From contig JAEYQX010000026.1 in the NCBI GenBank assembly GCA_023409795.1, forward strand, positions 1 through 20,557: DNA of 20,557 nt, read 5' to 3'. A model generated the notes under the pieces. That model was not told where the DNA came from. It was given only the letters and a program-made list of their open reading frames with translations, and ran no database searches. How positions within the stretch are numbered: the first letter of the stretch is position 1; each line of letters begins with the position of its first letter. The position numbers were made by a program, and so were the translations under genes. Shown one piece after another: positions 1-6,237 of this stretch. The stretch comes from Pseudomonadota bacterium (GTDB taxonomy: Bacteria > Pseudomonadota > Alphaproteobacteria > Caulobacterales > Caulobacteraceae).

Positions 1-147
1 CCAGCCCATCACCACCTGGACCGCGGGGCCTGGGGTGCCGACGATGTCGTAGTCAGACAGGAAGGTCCGCAGGAAGGGGACCCTGAGAACGCCCGGCGCG
101 CAGGCCCAGGCGCGGGTCTTGTCGGCAGAGGCGTGGGGCAGGGTCAT
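1..147 (-). CDS. Partial gene, N-terminus of a capsule biosynthesis (KpsC-like) protein
   Basis: An open reading frame enters from the left edge on the minus strand. Its ATG is at 147-145 and 49 codons are visible, so the C-terminal part lies outside the window. The peptide begins MTLPHASADKTRAW and contains APGVLRVPFLRTFL, followed about 20 residues later by VVMGW. From memory, the KpsC family of capsule beta-Kdo glycosyltransferases opens with a similar pattern: a Ser/Ala-Pro-Gly-Ile/Val turn, an Arg-Ile/Val-Pro-x-Leu helix, then a Trp-Gly strand. The match rests on about 40 residues and was not searched, so the name is tentative. It starts 63 bases after the stop of the CoA-ester lyase and may be the last visible member of the same minus-strand run. 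There is no clear Shine-Dalgarno sequence in front of the ATG. Confidence 0.4.
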   Translation of the reverse strand, partial: MTLPHASADKTRAWACAPGVLRVPFLRTFLSDYDIVGTPGPAVQVVMGW

Positions 148-210
148 GGCCTGTGTCTAAGGTCTGGCGGCGGCTGAGGCTACCCCGCAAAGCTCGGGGC
201 GGGCCGGGGT

Positions 211-1032
211 TCACAGGCGGGCGAGGATGGCGTGGGCCTGGTCCAGGTGCAGGCGCTCGATCATCTCGCCATTGTCGAGCTTGAGCACGCCCTGGCCCTC
301 GGCCCCGGGCTGGCTGAAGGCGGCGATGACGGACCGGGCCCAGGCCAGCTCATCGGGCGACGGGCCAAAGGCGGCATGGGACGGGTCGATCTGGACCGGG
401 TGTATCAGGCTCTTGCCATCAAAGCCGAACAGGCGGCCCTGTTCGCACTCGGCGATAAAGCCCGCCTCGTCGCGGAAGCGGTTATAGACGCCGTCGATGG
501 CCACCAGCCCAAAGGCTTTGGCGTGGGCGACGATGGCGGCCAGCCAGGGCTTCAGCGGCTCGCGGTCCGGCGAGGCCCCGGTGCCCAGGTCCTTGGCCAG
601 GTCATTGGTGCCGATCATCAGACCCTTGAGCGGCCCCCCGGCACTGGCAATCTCGCGCAGGTTCAGCAGGGCCAGCGGCGTCTCGATCATGGCGATCAGG
701 TCCACGCCGGGATTGAGCGCCTCGACGAGGGCATGGACGGTCTCGGCCCGGTCGATCTTGGGTGCGACGACCAGGCTGACCGGGGTGTCGCGCAGGGCCT
801 TGAGGTCGTCATGGCCCCAGGGGGTGTCCAGGCCATTGATCCGCACGCCCAGGCGCGGCTGGAAATCGCCTGCCCGGGCCGCCTCGACCGCCGCCTGGCG
901 CGCGGCCGGTTTGGCCCCGGGATCGACGGCATCCTCCAGGTCCAACACGGCGATGTCGCAGTTGAGCCCGCGCGCCTTGGCGATGGCCTTGGCGTTGGAA
1001 GCCGGGAGATAAAGCAGGCTGCGGGCGCGCAT
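211..1032 (-). CDS. CitE/HpcH-family CoA-ester lyase (citrate lyase beta-like)
   Basis: This is a 273-residue TIM-barrel enzyme of the HpcH/HpaI aldolase/citrate lyase beta family. The family cleaves or hydrolyses CoA thioesters such as citramalyl-CoA or malyl-CoA with a magnesium ion. Visible signatures are RSLLYLP at residues 4-10, DLEDAV at 31-36, the substrate-binding VRING at 63-67, the metal ligand Glu117 in IETP, and Asp144 within GTNDLAKDLG. A GFDGKSLIHP motif lies near the C-terminus. I chose ATG 1032 because family members start just before the RSxLYxP strand. An in-frame GTG at 1062 would add ten residues, and neither start has a good ribosome site. The substrate cannot be read from sequence; stand-alone CitE-like, malyl-CoA lyase-like or citramalyl-CoA lyase (CLYBL-like) activity are all possible. 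The start lies 56 bases after the ROK kinase stop, so co-transcription is likely. Confidence 0.85.
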   Translation of the reverse strand: MRARSLLYLPASNAKAIAKARGLNCDIAVLDLEDAVDPGAKPAARQAAVEAARAGDFQPRLGVRINGLDTPWGHDDLKALRDTPVSLVVAPKIDRAETVHALVEALNPGVDLIAMIETPLALLNLREIASAGGPLKGLMIGTNDLAKDLGTGASPDREPLKPWLAAIVAHAKAFGLVAIDGVYNRFRDEAGFIAECEQGRLFGFDGKSLIHPVQIDPSHAAFGPSPDELAWARSVIAAFSQPGAEGQGVLKLDNGEMIERLHLDQAHAILARL

Positions 1033-1088
1033 GGTCGGTCCGGGATCAGATGGTTTCAGCACAGGTCATAGCGATCAGGGCCGCTGGA

Positions 1089-1982
1089 TCAATCATTCCA
1101 CAGCCGGGCCGCCCCGCGCACCCCGCTGGAATCGCCCCACCGGGCGGGCAGGATCAGGCCCTGCCAGTGGTCGGAGAAGACATGGGCCTGGACCACGGCG
1201 GGCAGGCGCTCATAAAGCTCGGCCACATTGGACATACCGCCGCCCAGGACAAAGACCTGCGGATCGACCAGGTTGACGACCATGGCCAGGGCACGACCCA
1301 GCCGGTGGATATAGAGGTCAAGCGCCCCGGCGGCTGCGGCATCCCCGGCGCGGGCGGCCTCGATGATGGTCTGGGCCTTCCAGTCGCGGCCGGTGGTGAC
1401 GGCGTGGTCGCGCTGGAAGCCCGAGCCGGAGACCCAGGTCTCAAGGCAGCCCTTCAGCCCGCACCAGCAGTCGGTGGCCCCGGCCTCCTCGGCGCTGGGC
1501 CAGGGCAGGGAGATGTGGCCGATCTCGGCCGCCACCCCATGCGCGCCCTCGACCAGCTGGCCATTGATGACCAGCCCGCCGCCGCAGCCGGTGCCCAGGA
1601 TGACGCCAAAGACGGATCCATGGCCCGCCCCGGCCCCGTCGGTCGCCTCTGACAGGGCCAGACAGTTGGCGTCATTGGCCAGCCGCACCGGGCGTTGCAG
1701 GTAAGCCTCCAGGTCCTGCTGGAACGGGCGACCGTTCAGGTAGACCGAGTTGGCATTGCGGATCAGGCCTGTGCGGGGCGAGGGCGAGCCGGGGATGGCC
1801 AGGCCGATCGAGCGGGCCGGGCCGGCCTCGGCCTCCACCTGGGCGATCAGGCGGGCGAGCGTGTCCATGGCCACGTCATAGCCGCCGGGATTGGGCTGGC
1901 GGATACGGGCCAGGAACCGGCCCTGGTCGTCCAGGGCAGCGGCCTCGATCTTGGTGCCGCCAAAGTCGATGCCCAACTGCAT
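1089..1982 (-). CDS. ROK-family sugar kinase (fructokinase/Mak-like)
   Basis: A 297-residue cytoplasmic sugar kinase of the ROK family, which phosphorylates hexoses or amino sugars with ATP. The N-terminal phosphate loop is GIDFGGTK (residues 4-11). The catalytic Asp104 lies in LANDANCLALSEA. The second glycine-rich loop is GTGCGGG (130-136). EIGH (153-156) supplies the zinc-binding His, and CWCGLKGC (172-179) supplies the three zinc-binding cysteines, so the ROK zinc site is complete. The LANDANCLALSEATDGA segment resembles bacterial fructokinase Mak and N-acetylglucosamine kinase NagK, but sequence alone does not decide the sugar. The ATG overlaps the stop of the methionine sulfoxide reductase gene by one base (TGATG), which implies translational coupling. 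The length is normal for the family. A transcriptional repressor role is unlikely because there is no N-terminal helix-turn-helix. Confidence 0.88.
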   Translation of the reverse strand: MQLGIDFGGTKIEAAALDDQGRFLARIRQPNPGGYDVAMDTLARLIAQVEAEAGPARSIGLAIPGSPSPRTGLIRNANSVYLNGRPFQQDLEAYLQRPVRLANDANCLALSEATDGAGAGHGSVFGVILGTGCGGGLVINGQLVEGAHGVAAEIGHISLPWPSAEEAGATDCWCGLKGCLETWVSGSGFQRDHAVTTGRDWKAQTIIEAARAGDAAAAGALDLYIHRLGRALAMVVNLVDPQVFVLGGGMSNVAELYERLPAVVQAHVFSDHWQGLILPARWGDSSGVRGAARLWND

Positions 1983-2476
1983 CAGGTCGCAAAGACCCGG
2001 GCCATCAGACGCTCCAGCGCCTGGGCGTCCACGGCGTCAAAGACGGCTTTTTCGGTGGCATCCACGTCCAGGACGGCGATCAGGGCTCCCGAGCCATCGC
2101 GAACCGGCACCACGATCTCGCTGGCCGAGCGGGCGTCACAGGCAATGTGGCCGGGGAAGGCCTCGACATCCTCGACCACCTGGGTCTCGCCGGTGCGGGC
2201 CGCAGCCCCGCAGACCCCGCGCGTGAACGGGATTCTGAGGCAGCCCAGGGTCCCCTGATAGGGGCCGACCACCAGTTCATTGCCCTTGGCCTGATCGACC
2301 ACATAGAAGCCGGTCCAGAAGAAGGCCGGAAAGGCATCGCTGAGCATCGACGCCACCGTCGCCATGCGCGCCGTCAGATTGGGCTCGCCCTCCAGCACGG
2401 CCAGGATCTCGTCCTCGACCTCGGCATAGCGTTCGGCCTTGTCGGCAGGGCGGTCATCACGGGCGATATAGGACAT
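1982..2476 (-). CDS. msrC: Free methionine-R-sulfoxide reductase (GAF domain)
   Basis: A 164-residue single GAF-domain enzyme that reduces free methionine-(R)-sulfoxide to methionine, a cytoplasmic antioxidant repair step that draws reducing power from thioredoxin. The whole protein matches the fRMsr family: FFWTGFYVVD at 52-61, ELVVGPYQG at 67-75, RIPFTRGVCG at 81-90, AFPGHIACD at 106-114, SEIVVPV and the closing VLDVDA strand. The three functional cysteines are present as Cys79, Cys89 and Cys113. Their 10- and 24-residue spacing equals that of the E. coli enzyme, so it should be active. ATG 2476 is the only reasonable start. The stop overlaps the ROK kinase ATG, an unusual partner for a methionine repair enzyme; their coupling may only reflect shared expression. 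No strong promoter was seen in the 81 bases before it. Confidence 0.92.
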   Translation of the reverse strand: MSYIARDDRPADKAERYAEVEDEILAVLEGEPNLTARMATVASMLSDAFPAFFWTGFYVVDQAKGNELVVGPYQGTLGCLRIPFTRGVCGAAARTGETQVVEDVEAFPGHIACDARSASEIVVPVRDGSGALIAVLDVDATEKAVFDAVDAQALERLMARVFAT

Positions 2477-2557
2477 GCGGGCACTCGGCAGAGGGGCTTT
2501 GGGACCGGCACCTTAATCCCTAAGCCCCGGCGGAGCCATGGCCCCCGGCGCGGTCAG

Positions 2558-2674
2558 TCAGCCGCCCGCCGAAGCCGCCGGGCAGCTGTCAGCCACGTTG
2601 CAGTTATAGGTGACCTGGGTGCAGCCCCCCACCATCACGACCGACACAGCCGCCATCAAGATCATTCGGCGCAT
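2558..2674 (-). CDS. Very small predicted lipoprotein (38 residues)
   Basis: A short reading frame on the minus strand encodes an N-terminal Met-Arg-Arg, a hydrophobic run (MILMAAVSVVMV) and a lipobox VGGC, followed by TQVTYNCNVADSC and a short Ala/Gly tail. This has the layout of a small lipoprotein: a signal peptide cleaved before the lipobox Cys, leaving a mature peptide of about 20 residues with two further cysteines eight residues apart that could form a disulfide. The ATG at 2674 is preferred over the in-frame ATG at 2680, because the purine-rich AGGGGG lies seven bases before 2674 but only one base before 2680. Its function is unknown. Its mature end CTQVTYNCN has the look of small conserved lipoproteins I have seen in Caulobacterales, but this is memory, not a search. 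It lies between the tRNA and the methionine sulfoxide reductase gene, on the same strand. Confidence 0.6.
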   Translation of the reverse strand: MRRMILMAAVSVVMVGGCTQVTYNCNVADSCPAASAGG

Positions 2675-2816
2675 GGCCATTCCCCCTGTTGATCCGTCCG
2701 GCCAGCTTAACAGGCTGCCTGCTATCGGCAATCGCGTGTCAATTACCGTTAAGGTCCATCAGCCGCGTCTGGAGCTTTGCTTTCCAGCGACACAGGGTCG
2801 AAGACGTGGAGAGACT

Positions 2817-2892
2817 TGGTAGGCGTGGAGGGACTCGAACCCCCAACCAGACCGTTATGAGCGGTCGGCTCTAACCATTGAGCTACACGCCC
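2817..2892 (-). tRNA. tRNA with CAU anticodon, probably tRNA-Ile2 (lysidine type)
   Basis: On the minus strand the sequence folds as a full 76-base tRNA with encoded CCA. The acceptor stem is GGGCGTG/CACGCCT with a G1-U72 wobble pair and discriminator A73. The D arm is GCTC/GAGC with a short 8-base loop, the anticodon stem is GACCG/CGGTC, and the T arm is GGGGG/CCCTC around TTCGAGT. The anticodon loop CTCATAA gives CAU at 2859-2857. It is not initiator tRNA, because it has a G1-U72 pair instead of the initiator's unpaired first position and no GGG/CCC anticodon stem. The short D loop with AATGGTTA and the C4-G69 pair resemble isoleucine tRNA read after lysidine modification by TilS. Elongator tRNA-Met remains possible. 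Confidence 0.93.
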
Positions 2893-2912
2893 CCGAAGCG
2901 CGGGAGGGGGAC

Positions 2913-2941
2913 TGCCTAGCAGGGCTTGGGCGCGGTGTTAA
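2913..2941 (-). promoter_or_regulatory. Candidate promoter for the tRNA gene
   Basis: Reading the minus strand, TTAACA (2941-2936) and TAGGCA (2918-2913) are separated by 17 bases and end 20 bases before the first tRNA base. The -35 is a good match and the -10 is weak. The placement fits a tRNA transcript with a short GC-rich leader, but this is a by-eye call. Confidence 0.4.
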
Positions 2942-3000
2942 GCCGGTATCCGTCGCCTGATGGCCAGGATGAATGGAACCTGCCAGGGGGGCTGGCGCAT

Positions 3001-3024
3001 TTGTTCAGGTTGTAATGCTAAGCC
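3001..3024 (+). promoter_or_regulatory. Candidate promoter for the SIMPL-domain gene
   Basis: TTGTTCA at 3001-3007 and GCTAAGCC at 3017-3024 resemble the Caulobacter housekeeping consensus TTGACGS-N10-14-GCTANAWC, although the nine-base spacer is one short. It would give a leader of roughly 45 bases before the ATG at 3077. The call is weak. Confidence 0.3.
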
Positions 3025-3076
3025 ATGAGCTTGACCGGGCGGATACCTGCCGGGCGATGAGATGGAGACCATACCT

Positions 3077-3832
3077 ATGAGCCGTAGTTTGCGCGCCCTG
3101 ATGCTGGGCACGGCCCTGTTTACCCTGGCCGCCCCGGCGGTTTCCCTGGCCCAGGCTCCGGCCGGGTCGTCACCGATGCAGGTCCATGCCATGGCGTCAC
3201 ACCCCGCCCTCAATCTTACGGCCACCGGCGAGGTCAAGGTCGCGCCAGACCAGGCGACCCTCAACTTTGGCGTCATGACCGAGGCGGCAACGGCCCAGGA
3301 GGCCATGGCCCAGAATGCCCGCCAGATGACCCAGGTCGTCGAGGCCCTGCGCCGCGCCGGGATTGCCGAGCGGGACATCCAGACCTCGGGCCTGAACCTG
3401 TCGGCCCAGTATGACTACCAGCAGAACGAGCCGCCGCGCCTGCGCGGCTATCAGGCCTCCAACCGCGTCACCGTGGTCATCAACGACCTGGCCAGGGTCG
3501 GCTCTACGGCTGACGCCGTGGTGGCCGCCGGGGTCAACCAGATCGACGGCATCGGCTTTGGCCTGAAGGACCCGAAGGCGGCCGAGGATCAGGCGCGGCT
3601 GCTGGCGGTGCGCGCCCTGCAGGACAAGGCCAACCTCTATGCCCGCGCGCTGAACGTGCGCCTGGGTGGCCTGCGCAGCTTCTCCGAAGGCAGCGGCCAT
3701 GTGGTCAGCCCGCAGCCGCCGATCATGTATGCCCGCGCAGCCATGGAAAGCGCCGGGGCCTCGACGCCGGTCTCGGGCGGCGAGCTGACCGTGCGGGTCG
3801 AGGTATCGGGCACCTACGACATCGAACGCTAG
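3077..3832 (+). CDS. Periplasmic SIMPL-domain (DUF541) protein
   Basis: A 251-residue exported protein of the SIMPL/DUF541 family (YggE-like). Residues 1-27 form a signal peptide: basic MSRSLR, a hydrophobic core and a likely cleavage after AQA27. The mature protein starts with the family hallmark LNLTATGEVKVAPDQATLNF and continues with a typical GIAERDIQTSGLNLSAQY segment, a GYQASNRVTVVI strand and the final ELTVRVEVSGTYDI. No catalytic residues are known for the family. Members have been linked to oxidative stress tolerance and oligomeric ring or channel-like assemblies, but the role here is open. I chose ATG 3077 instead of the in-frame ATG at 3062 because GGAG sits nine bases before it and the signal peptide then begins cleanly. 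It appears monocistronic, with a strong terminator following and a separate promoter for sppA. Confidence 0.85.
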   Translation: MSRSLRALMLGTALFTLAAPAVSLAQAPAGSSPMQVHAMASHPALNLTATGEVKVAPDQATLNFGVMTEAATAQEAMAQNARQMTQVVEALRRAGIAERDIQTSGLNLSAQYDYQQNEPPRLRGYQASNRVTVVINDLARVGSTADAVVAAGVNQIDGIGFGLKDPKAAEDQARLLAVRALQDKANLYARALNVRLGGLRSFSEGSGHVVSPQPPIMYARAAMESAGASTPVSGGELTVRVEVSGTYDIER

Positions 3833-3866
3833 GCCGGACCCGCGGCCTGATCCCGTCCGGACGCGA

Positions 3867-3892
3867 GGCGGTCACCCCGGTGGCCGCCTTTT
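3867..3892 (+). terminator. Intrinsic terminator after the SIMPL-domain gene
   Basis: GGCGGTCAC (3867-3875) pairs along its whole length (one G-U) with GTGGCCGCC (3880-3888) around a four-base loop, and TTTT follows at 3889-3892. It ends 60 bases after the stop codon. It is the best-formed protein-gene terminator in the window. Confidence 0.8.
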
Positions 3893-3918
3893 CGCGGCGC
3901 GGATTTCAAAAGCGCTGT

Positions 3919-3946
3919 TTGACGACGCGGCCGCAGCCTCTATTCT
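3919..3946 (+). promoter_or_regulatory. Promoter for sppA
   Basis: TTGACG (3919-3924) and TATTCT (3941-3946) are 16 bases apart, a strong sigma-70 type pair with the exact Caulobacter -35 hexamer. It lies just after the preceding terminator and 49 bases before the preferred sppA ATG, so sppA is expected to be transcribed independently. Confidence 0.65.
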
Positions 3947-3995
3947 CTGGCCAGGGCTGCGACTGGCCCAAGTGGGATCCACCCGTCGGGCACTA

Positions 3996-5783
3996 ATGAA
4001 ACAGTTCTTCCTGACCATGCTGGGCGTCTTCGCCGGCCTGGTAGCCTTTTTCGTCATCCTGCCCATCGTGGCGATCTTTTTCATCGCCATTGCGGCCAGC
4101 ACGGCGAAGCCCGCGACGCCGTCCGAGGTGGTGCTGGAGCTTGACCTGCGCCAGGGACTGACGGACCAGCCGGCGGTCAATCCGTTTGCGGCCCTGGGCG
4201 GTTCCAGCCTGTCTGTGCTGGACGTCGTGGACGCCCTGGCCCAGGCCGAGAAGGATGGCTCGGTCAAGGTCCTGCTGATCCGCGCGGCCGAAGGCGGGAT
4301 GACCCCGGCCGCCGCCGACGAGGTCCGCCAGGCGATCCAGCGGTTCCGCGCCTCGGGCAAGACGGTCATCGCCCACAGCCAGGGCTTCAGCCCGATCGGC
4401 GCGGTGATCTCCAGCTATATGGTAGCCTCCAGCGCCGATGAGCTGTGGCTGCAGGATACTGCCAGCTTCCAGGTCACCGGCCTGGCCTCGGAAGGCCTGT
4501 TCCTGGGCCGCGCCTTCGAGAAATACGGCATCCAGCCCCAGTTCGAGCAACGCTACGAATACAAGAATGCCGTCAATGAGCTGACGCAAAGCGACTTCAC
4601 CCCGGCCCACCGCGAGGCCCAGCTGTCGTGGATGGGCTCCATCTATGGCTCGGCCCTGGCCCAGATCGCGGCGGATCGCAAGATCGAGCCGGCGGCGCTG
4701 CAGGCCGCGATCGAGGCCGGCCCCTATTCGGCCGACCAGGCCCTGTCGCTGAAGCTGGTCGACAAGATCGGCGAGGTCGAGGAGGCCGAGAAGGCTGCCA
4801 AGACCCTGGCGGGCAAGGACGCGACCATCGTCACCCTGTCCAACTATGCCTCGCAGAAGGGGCTGCGCCACGGTTCGGGCAAGTCGGCCATTGCCATCGT
4901 CAGCGGCGAAGGGGCCATCATGACGGGCCGGGGCGGCAGCGATGCCCTGTTCGGCGGCTCCAGCATCATCCGCTCGGACGACACGGCCAAGGCGATCTAC
5001 AAGGCCATCGACGACGACGCGGTCAAGGCCATCGTCTTCCGCGTATCCTCGCCGGGCGGCTCGCCCGAGGCGTCGGAGCAGATCCTGACGGCGGTGCGGG
5101 CCGCGCGGGCGGCGGGCAAGCCGGTGGTCGTGTCCATGGGCGGCTATGCGGCCTCGGGCGGCTACTGGATCAGCTCGGAATCGGACTGGATCGTGGCCCA
5201 GCCGACCTCGGTGACCGGCTCGATCGGCGTCTATGGCGGCAAGATCGTGCTGAACGAGGCCTTGGGGCGGTTCGGCGTTGACCTGCGCGGCCTCAGCGTC
5301 GGCGGCGACTATGCCGATGCCCTGAGCTCGGCCTCGACCTTCAGTCCCGAGGATCGCGCCGCCTTTGCCGCCTCGATGGACCGCATCTATGACGGCTTCA
5401 TCACCCGCGTGGCCCGGGGGCGCGACCTGCCCGAGGCGCGGGTGCGCGAAATCGCCCGGGGCCGCGTCTGGACCGGGGCCCAGGCCAAGTCCCTGGGGCT
5501 GGTCGACCAACTGGGCGGCCTGGAGGAAGCCATCACCCAGGCCCGGCAACTGGCCAATCTCCCGTCGTCCGAGTCGGTCCGCTACAAGCGCTATCCGGCC
5601 CCGCAGACGCCGTGGGAAGCCCTGGCCAGCGCCTTCGGGGCCAGCGGTCAGGCGGCCAGGGCCCTGGTCACCGTGGGGCAGATCATGGGCGATCCGGCTG
5701 CCCAGGCCGTGCTGCAGCGTGTTGAAACGGAACGGCTTCGCCAGTCCGGCGCGGTGGTCCTGGCAGAACAACCGACATTTTGA
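3996..5783 (+). CDS. sppA: Signal peptide peptidase SppA, 67K type (protease IV)
   Basis: A 595-residue inner-membrane serine protease of family S49 that degrades cleaved signal peptides in the membrane. An N-terminal anchor covers roughly residues 4-34, followed by two tandem S49 domains as in the E. coli 67-kDa form. The general-base lysine is Lys190 in RYEYKNAVN. The nucleophile is Ser387 in SMGGYAASGGYWIS. The 197-residue separation agrees with the E. coli pair of Lys209 and Ser409, so the split catalytic dyad is intact. SSPGGS and TGSIGVYGGK of the C-terminal domain are also typical. I chose ATG 3996 because it starts directly with MKQFFL of the anchor; an in-frame GTG at 3972 would add eight residues. 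The gene has its own promoter and stands alone. The opposite strand carries a long open frame that I treat as a shadow. Confidence 0.93.
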   Translation: MKQFFLTMLGVFAGLVAFFVILPIVAIFFIAIAASTAKPATPSEVVLELDLRQGLTDQPAVNPFAALGGSSLSVLDVVDALAQAEKDGSVKVLLIRAAEGGMTPAAADEVRQAIQRFRASGKTVIAHSQGFSPIGAVISSYMVASSADELWLQDTASFQVTGLASEGLFLGRAFEKYGIQPQFEQRYEYKNAVNELTQSDFTPAHREAQLSWMGSIYGSALAQIAADRKIEPAALQAAIEAGPYSADQALSLKLVDKIGEVEEAEKAAKTLAGKDATIVTLSNYASQKGLRHGSGKSAIAIVSGEGAIMTGRGGSDALFGGSSIIRSDDTAKAIYKAIDDDAVKAIVFRVSSPGGSPEASEQILTAVRAARAAGKPVVVSMGGYAASGGYWISSESDWIVAQPTSVTGSIGVYGGKIVLNEALGRFGVDLRGLSVGGDYADALSSASTFSPEDRAAFAASMDRIYDGFITRVARGRDLPEARVREIARGRVWTGAQAKSLGLVDQLGGLEEAITQARQLANLPSSESVRYKRYPAPQTPWEALASAFGASGQAARALVTVGQIMGDPAAQAVLQRVETERLRQSGAVVLAEQPTF

Positions 5784-5789
5784 CGCAGG

Positions 5790-5817
5790 GTCCGGACGTT
5801 GTTTCTGACGTCTGGAC
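5790..5817 (+). terminator. Hairpin after sppA, possible weak terminator
   Basis: GTCCGGACGT (5790-5799) pairs with ACGTCTGGAC (5808-5817), ten base pairs with one G-U, around an eight-base loop and seven bases after the sppA stop. There is no T-tract, so it may stabilise the mRNA 3' end or act only as a partial terminator. Confidence 0.4.
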
Positions 5818-5830
5818 ATCCTGTCAGTCA

Positions 5831-5866
5831 TTGACCGTTCAGGGTGATGGACCGACATTGTCGGTC
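5831..5866 (+). promoter_or_regulatory. Candidate promoter overlapped by a 17-base palindrome
   Basis: TTGACC (5831-5836) is followed after 17 bases by GACATT (5854-5859). The second box lies inside the perfect inverted repeat GACCGAC-ATT-GTCGGTC (5850-5866). The layout suggests a promoter with an overlapping operator for the small membrane protein at 5905, but the -10 match is poor (three of six). Confidence 0.35.
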
Positions 5867-5904
5867 ATGCGTTCCTGTCGGATCGCTGCGAAAGGCCCCG
5901 TGGT

Positions 5905-6228
5905 ATGATTCAGTCTGATCCCCTTGCTCAAGTCGGCTTCAACGCGCGTCGTCGCGCCGGAAGCGGGCTGTTGGCGCCCCTGGTGTGGCTGGGCGGTCTG
6001 ATCTCGACCACCCTGGCCGTGACGGTCGGGGCTGTCCTGGCGGTGCTGACGGCGGCGGCCGTGGCCATCATCGCCCTGATCGCCGGCGTGATGGTCTTCT
6101 TTGCCGGTTTCGCCATGCGCGCCCGTCGCGCCCGACAGATGCGGGCCCGTCGCGATGACGGCGTGATCGACGCCCAGAAGGTGGGCGACACCTGGGTCAC
6201 CTATGGCTGGGAACGCGAAGGGCGCTGA
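5905..6228 (+). CDS. Small membrane protein of unknown function
   Basis: A 107-residue protein that I do not recognise by name. After a short basic start (NARRRAGS, residues 13-20) there is a long hydrophobic, Ala/Val-rich stretch at about 22-70, enough for two closely spaced membrane helices with almost no loop. A strongly basic segment follows (MRARRARQMRARR, 71-83) that should face the cytoplasm, then a short soluble tail ending in WVTYGWEREGR. The start is supported by AAGG nine bases upstream. It ends nine bases before the amidase gene, so the two are probably co-transcribed. A structural or regulatory role at the membrane near cell-wall recycling is only inferred from this neighbour. 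Confidence 0.75.
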   Translation: MIQSDPLAQVGFNARRRAGSGLLAPLVWLGGLISTTLAVTVGAVLAVLTAAAVAIIALIAGVMVFFAGFAMRARRARQMRARRDDGVIDAQKVGDTWVTYGWEREGR

Positions 6229-6237
6229 TCGGGCGTC

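Noticed and set aside
160..210. CCCCG/CGGGG hairpin after the CoA-ester lyase gene as terminator
   Set aside because: Only five pairs with no T-run on the minus strand; too weak to support.
2520..2557. Duplicate CCCCGGCG as a terminator or repeat element
   Set aside because: It is a short direct repeat in GC-rich DNA, without a stable hairpin or T-tract.
2739..2760. CtrA-like site (TTAA halves around 2741-2756) before the small lipoprotein
   Set aside because: The half sites are spaced by six and not seven bases and the second half has mismatches to TTAAC, so I do not call it.
3993..5858. 621-codon open frame antisense to sppA
   Set aside because: It mirrors sppA in GC-rich DNA, has repetitive Gly/Arg/Asp/Leu-rich content and no family motif, while sppA on the other strand has intact catalytic residues.
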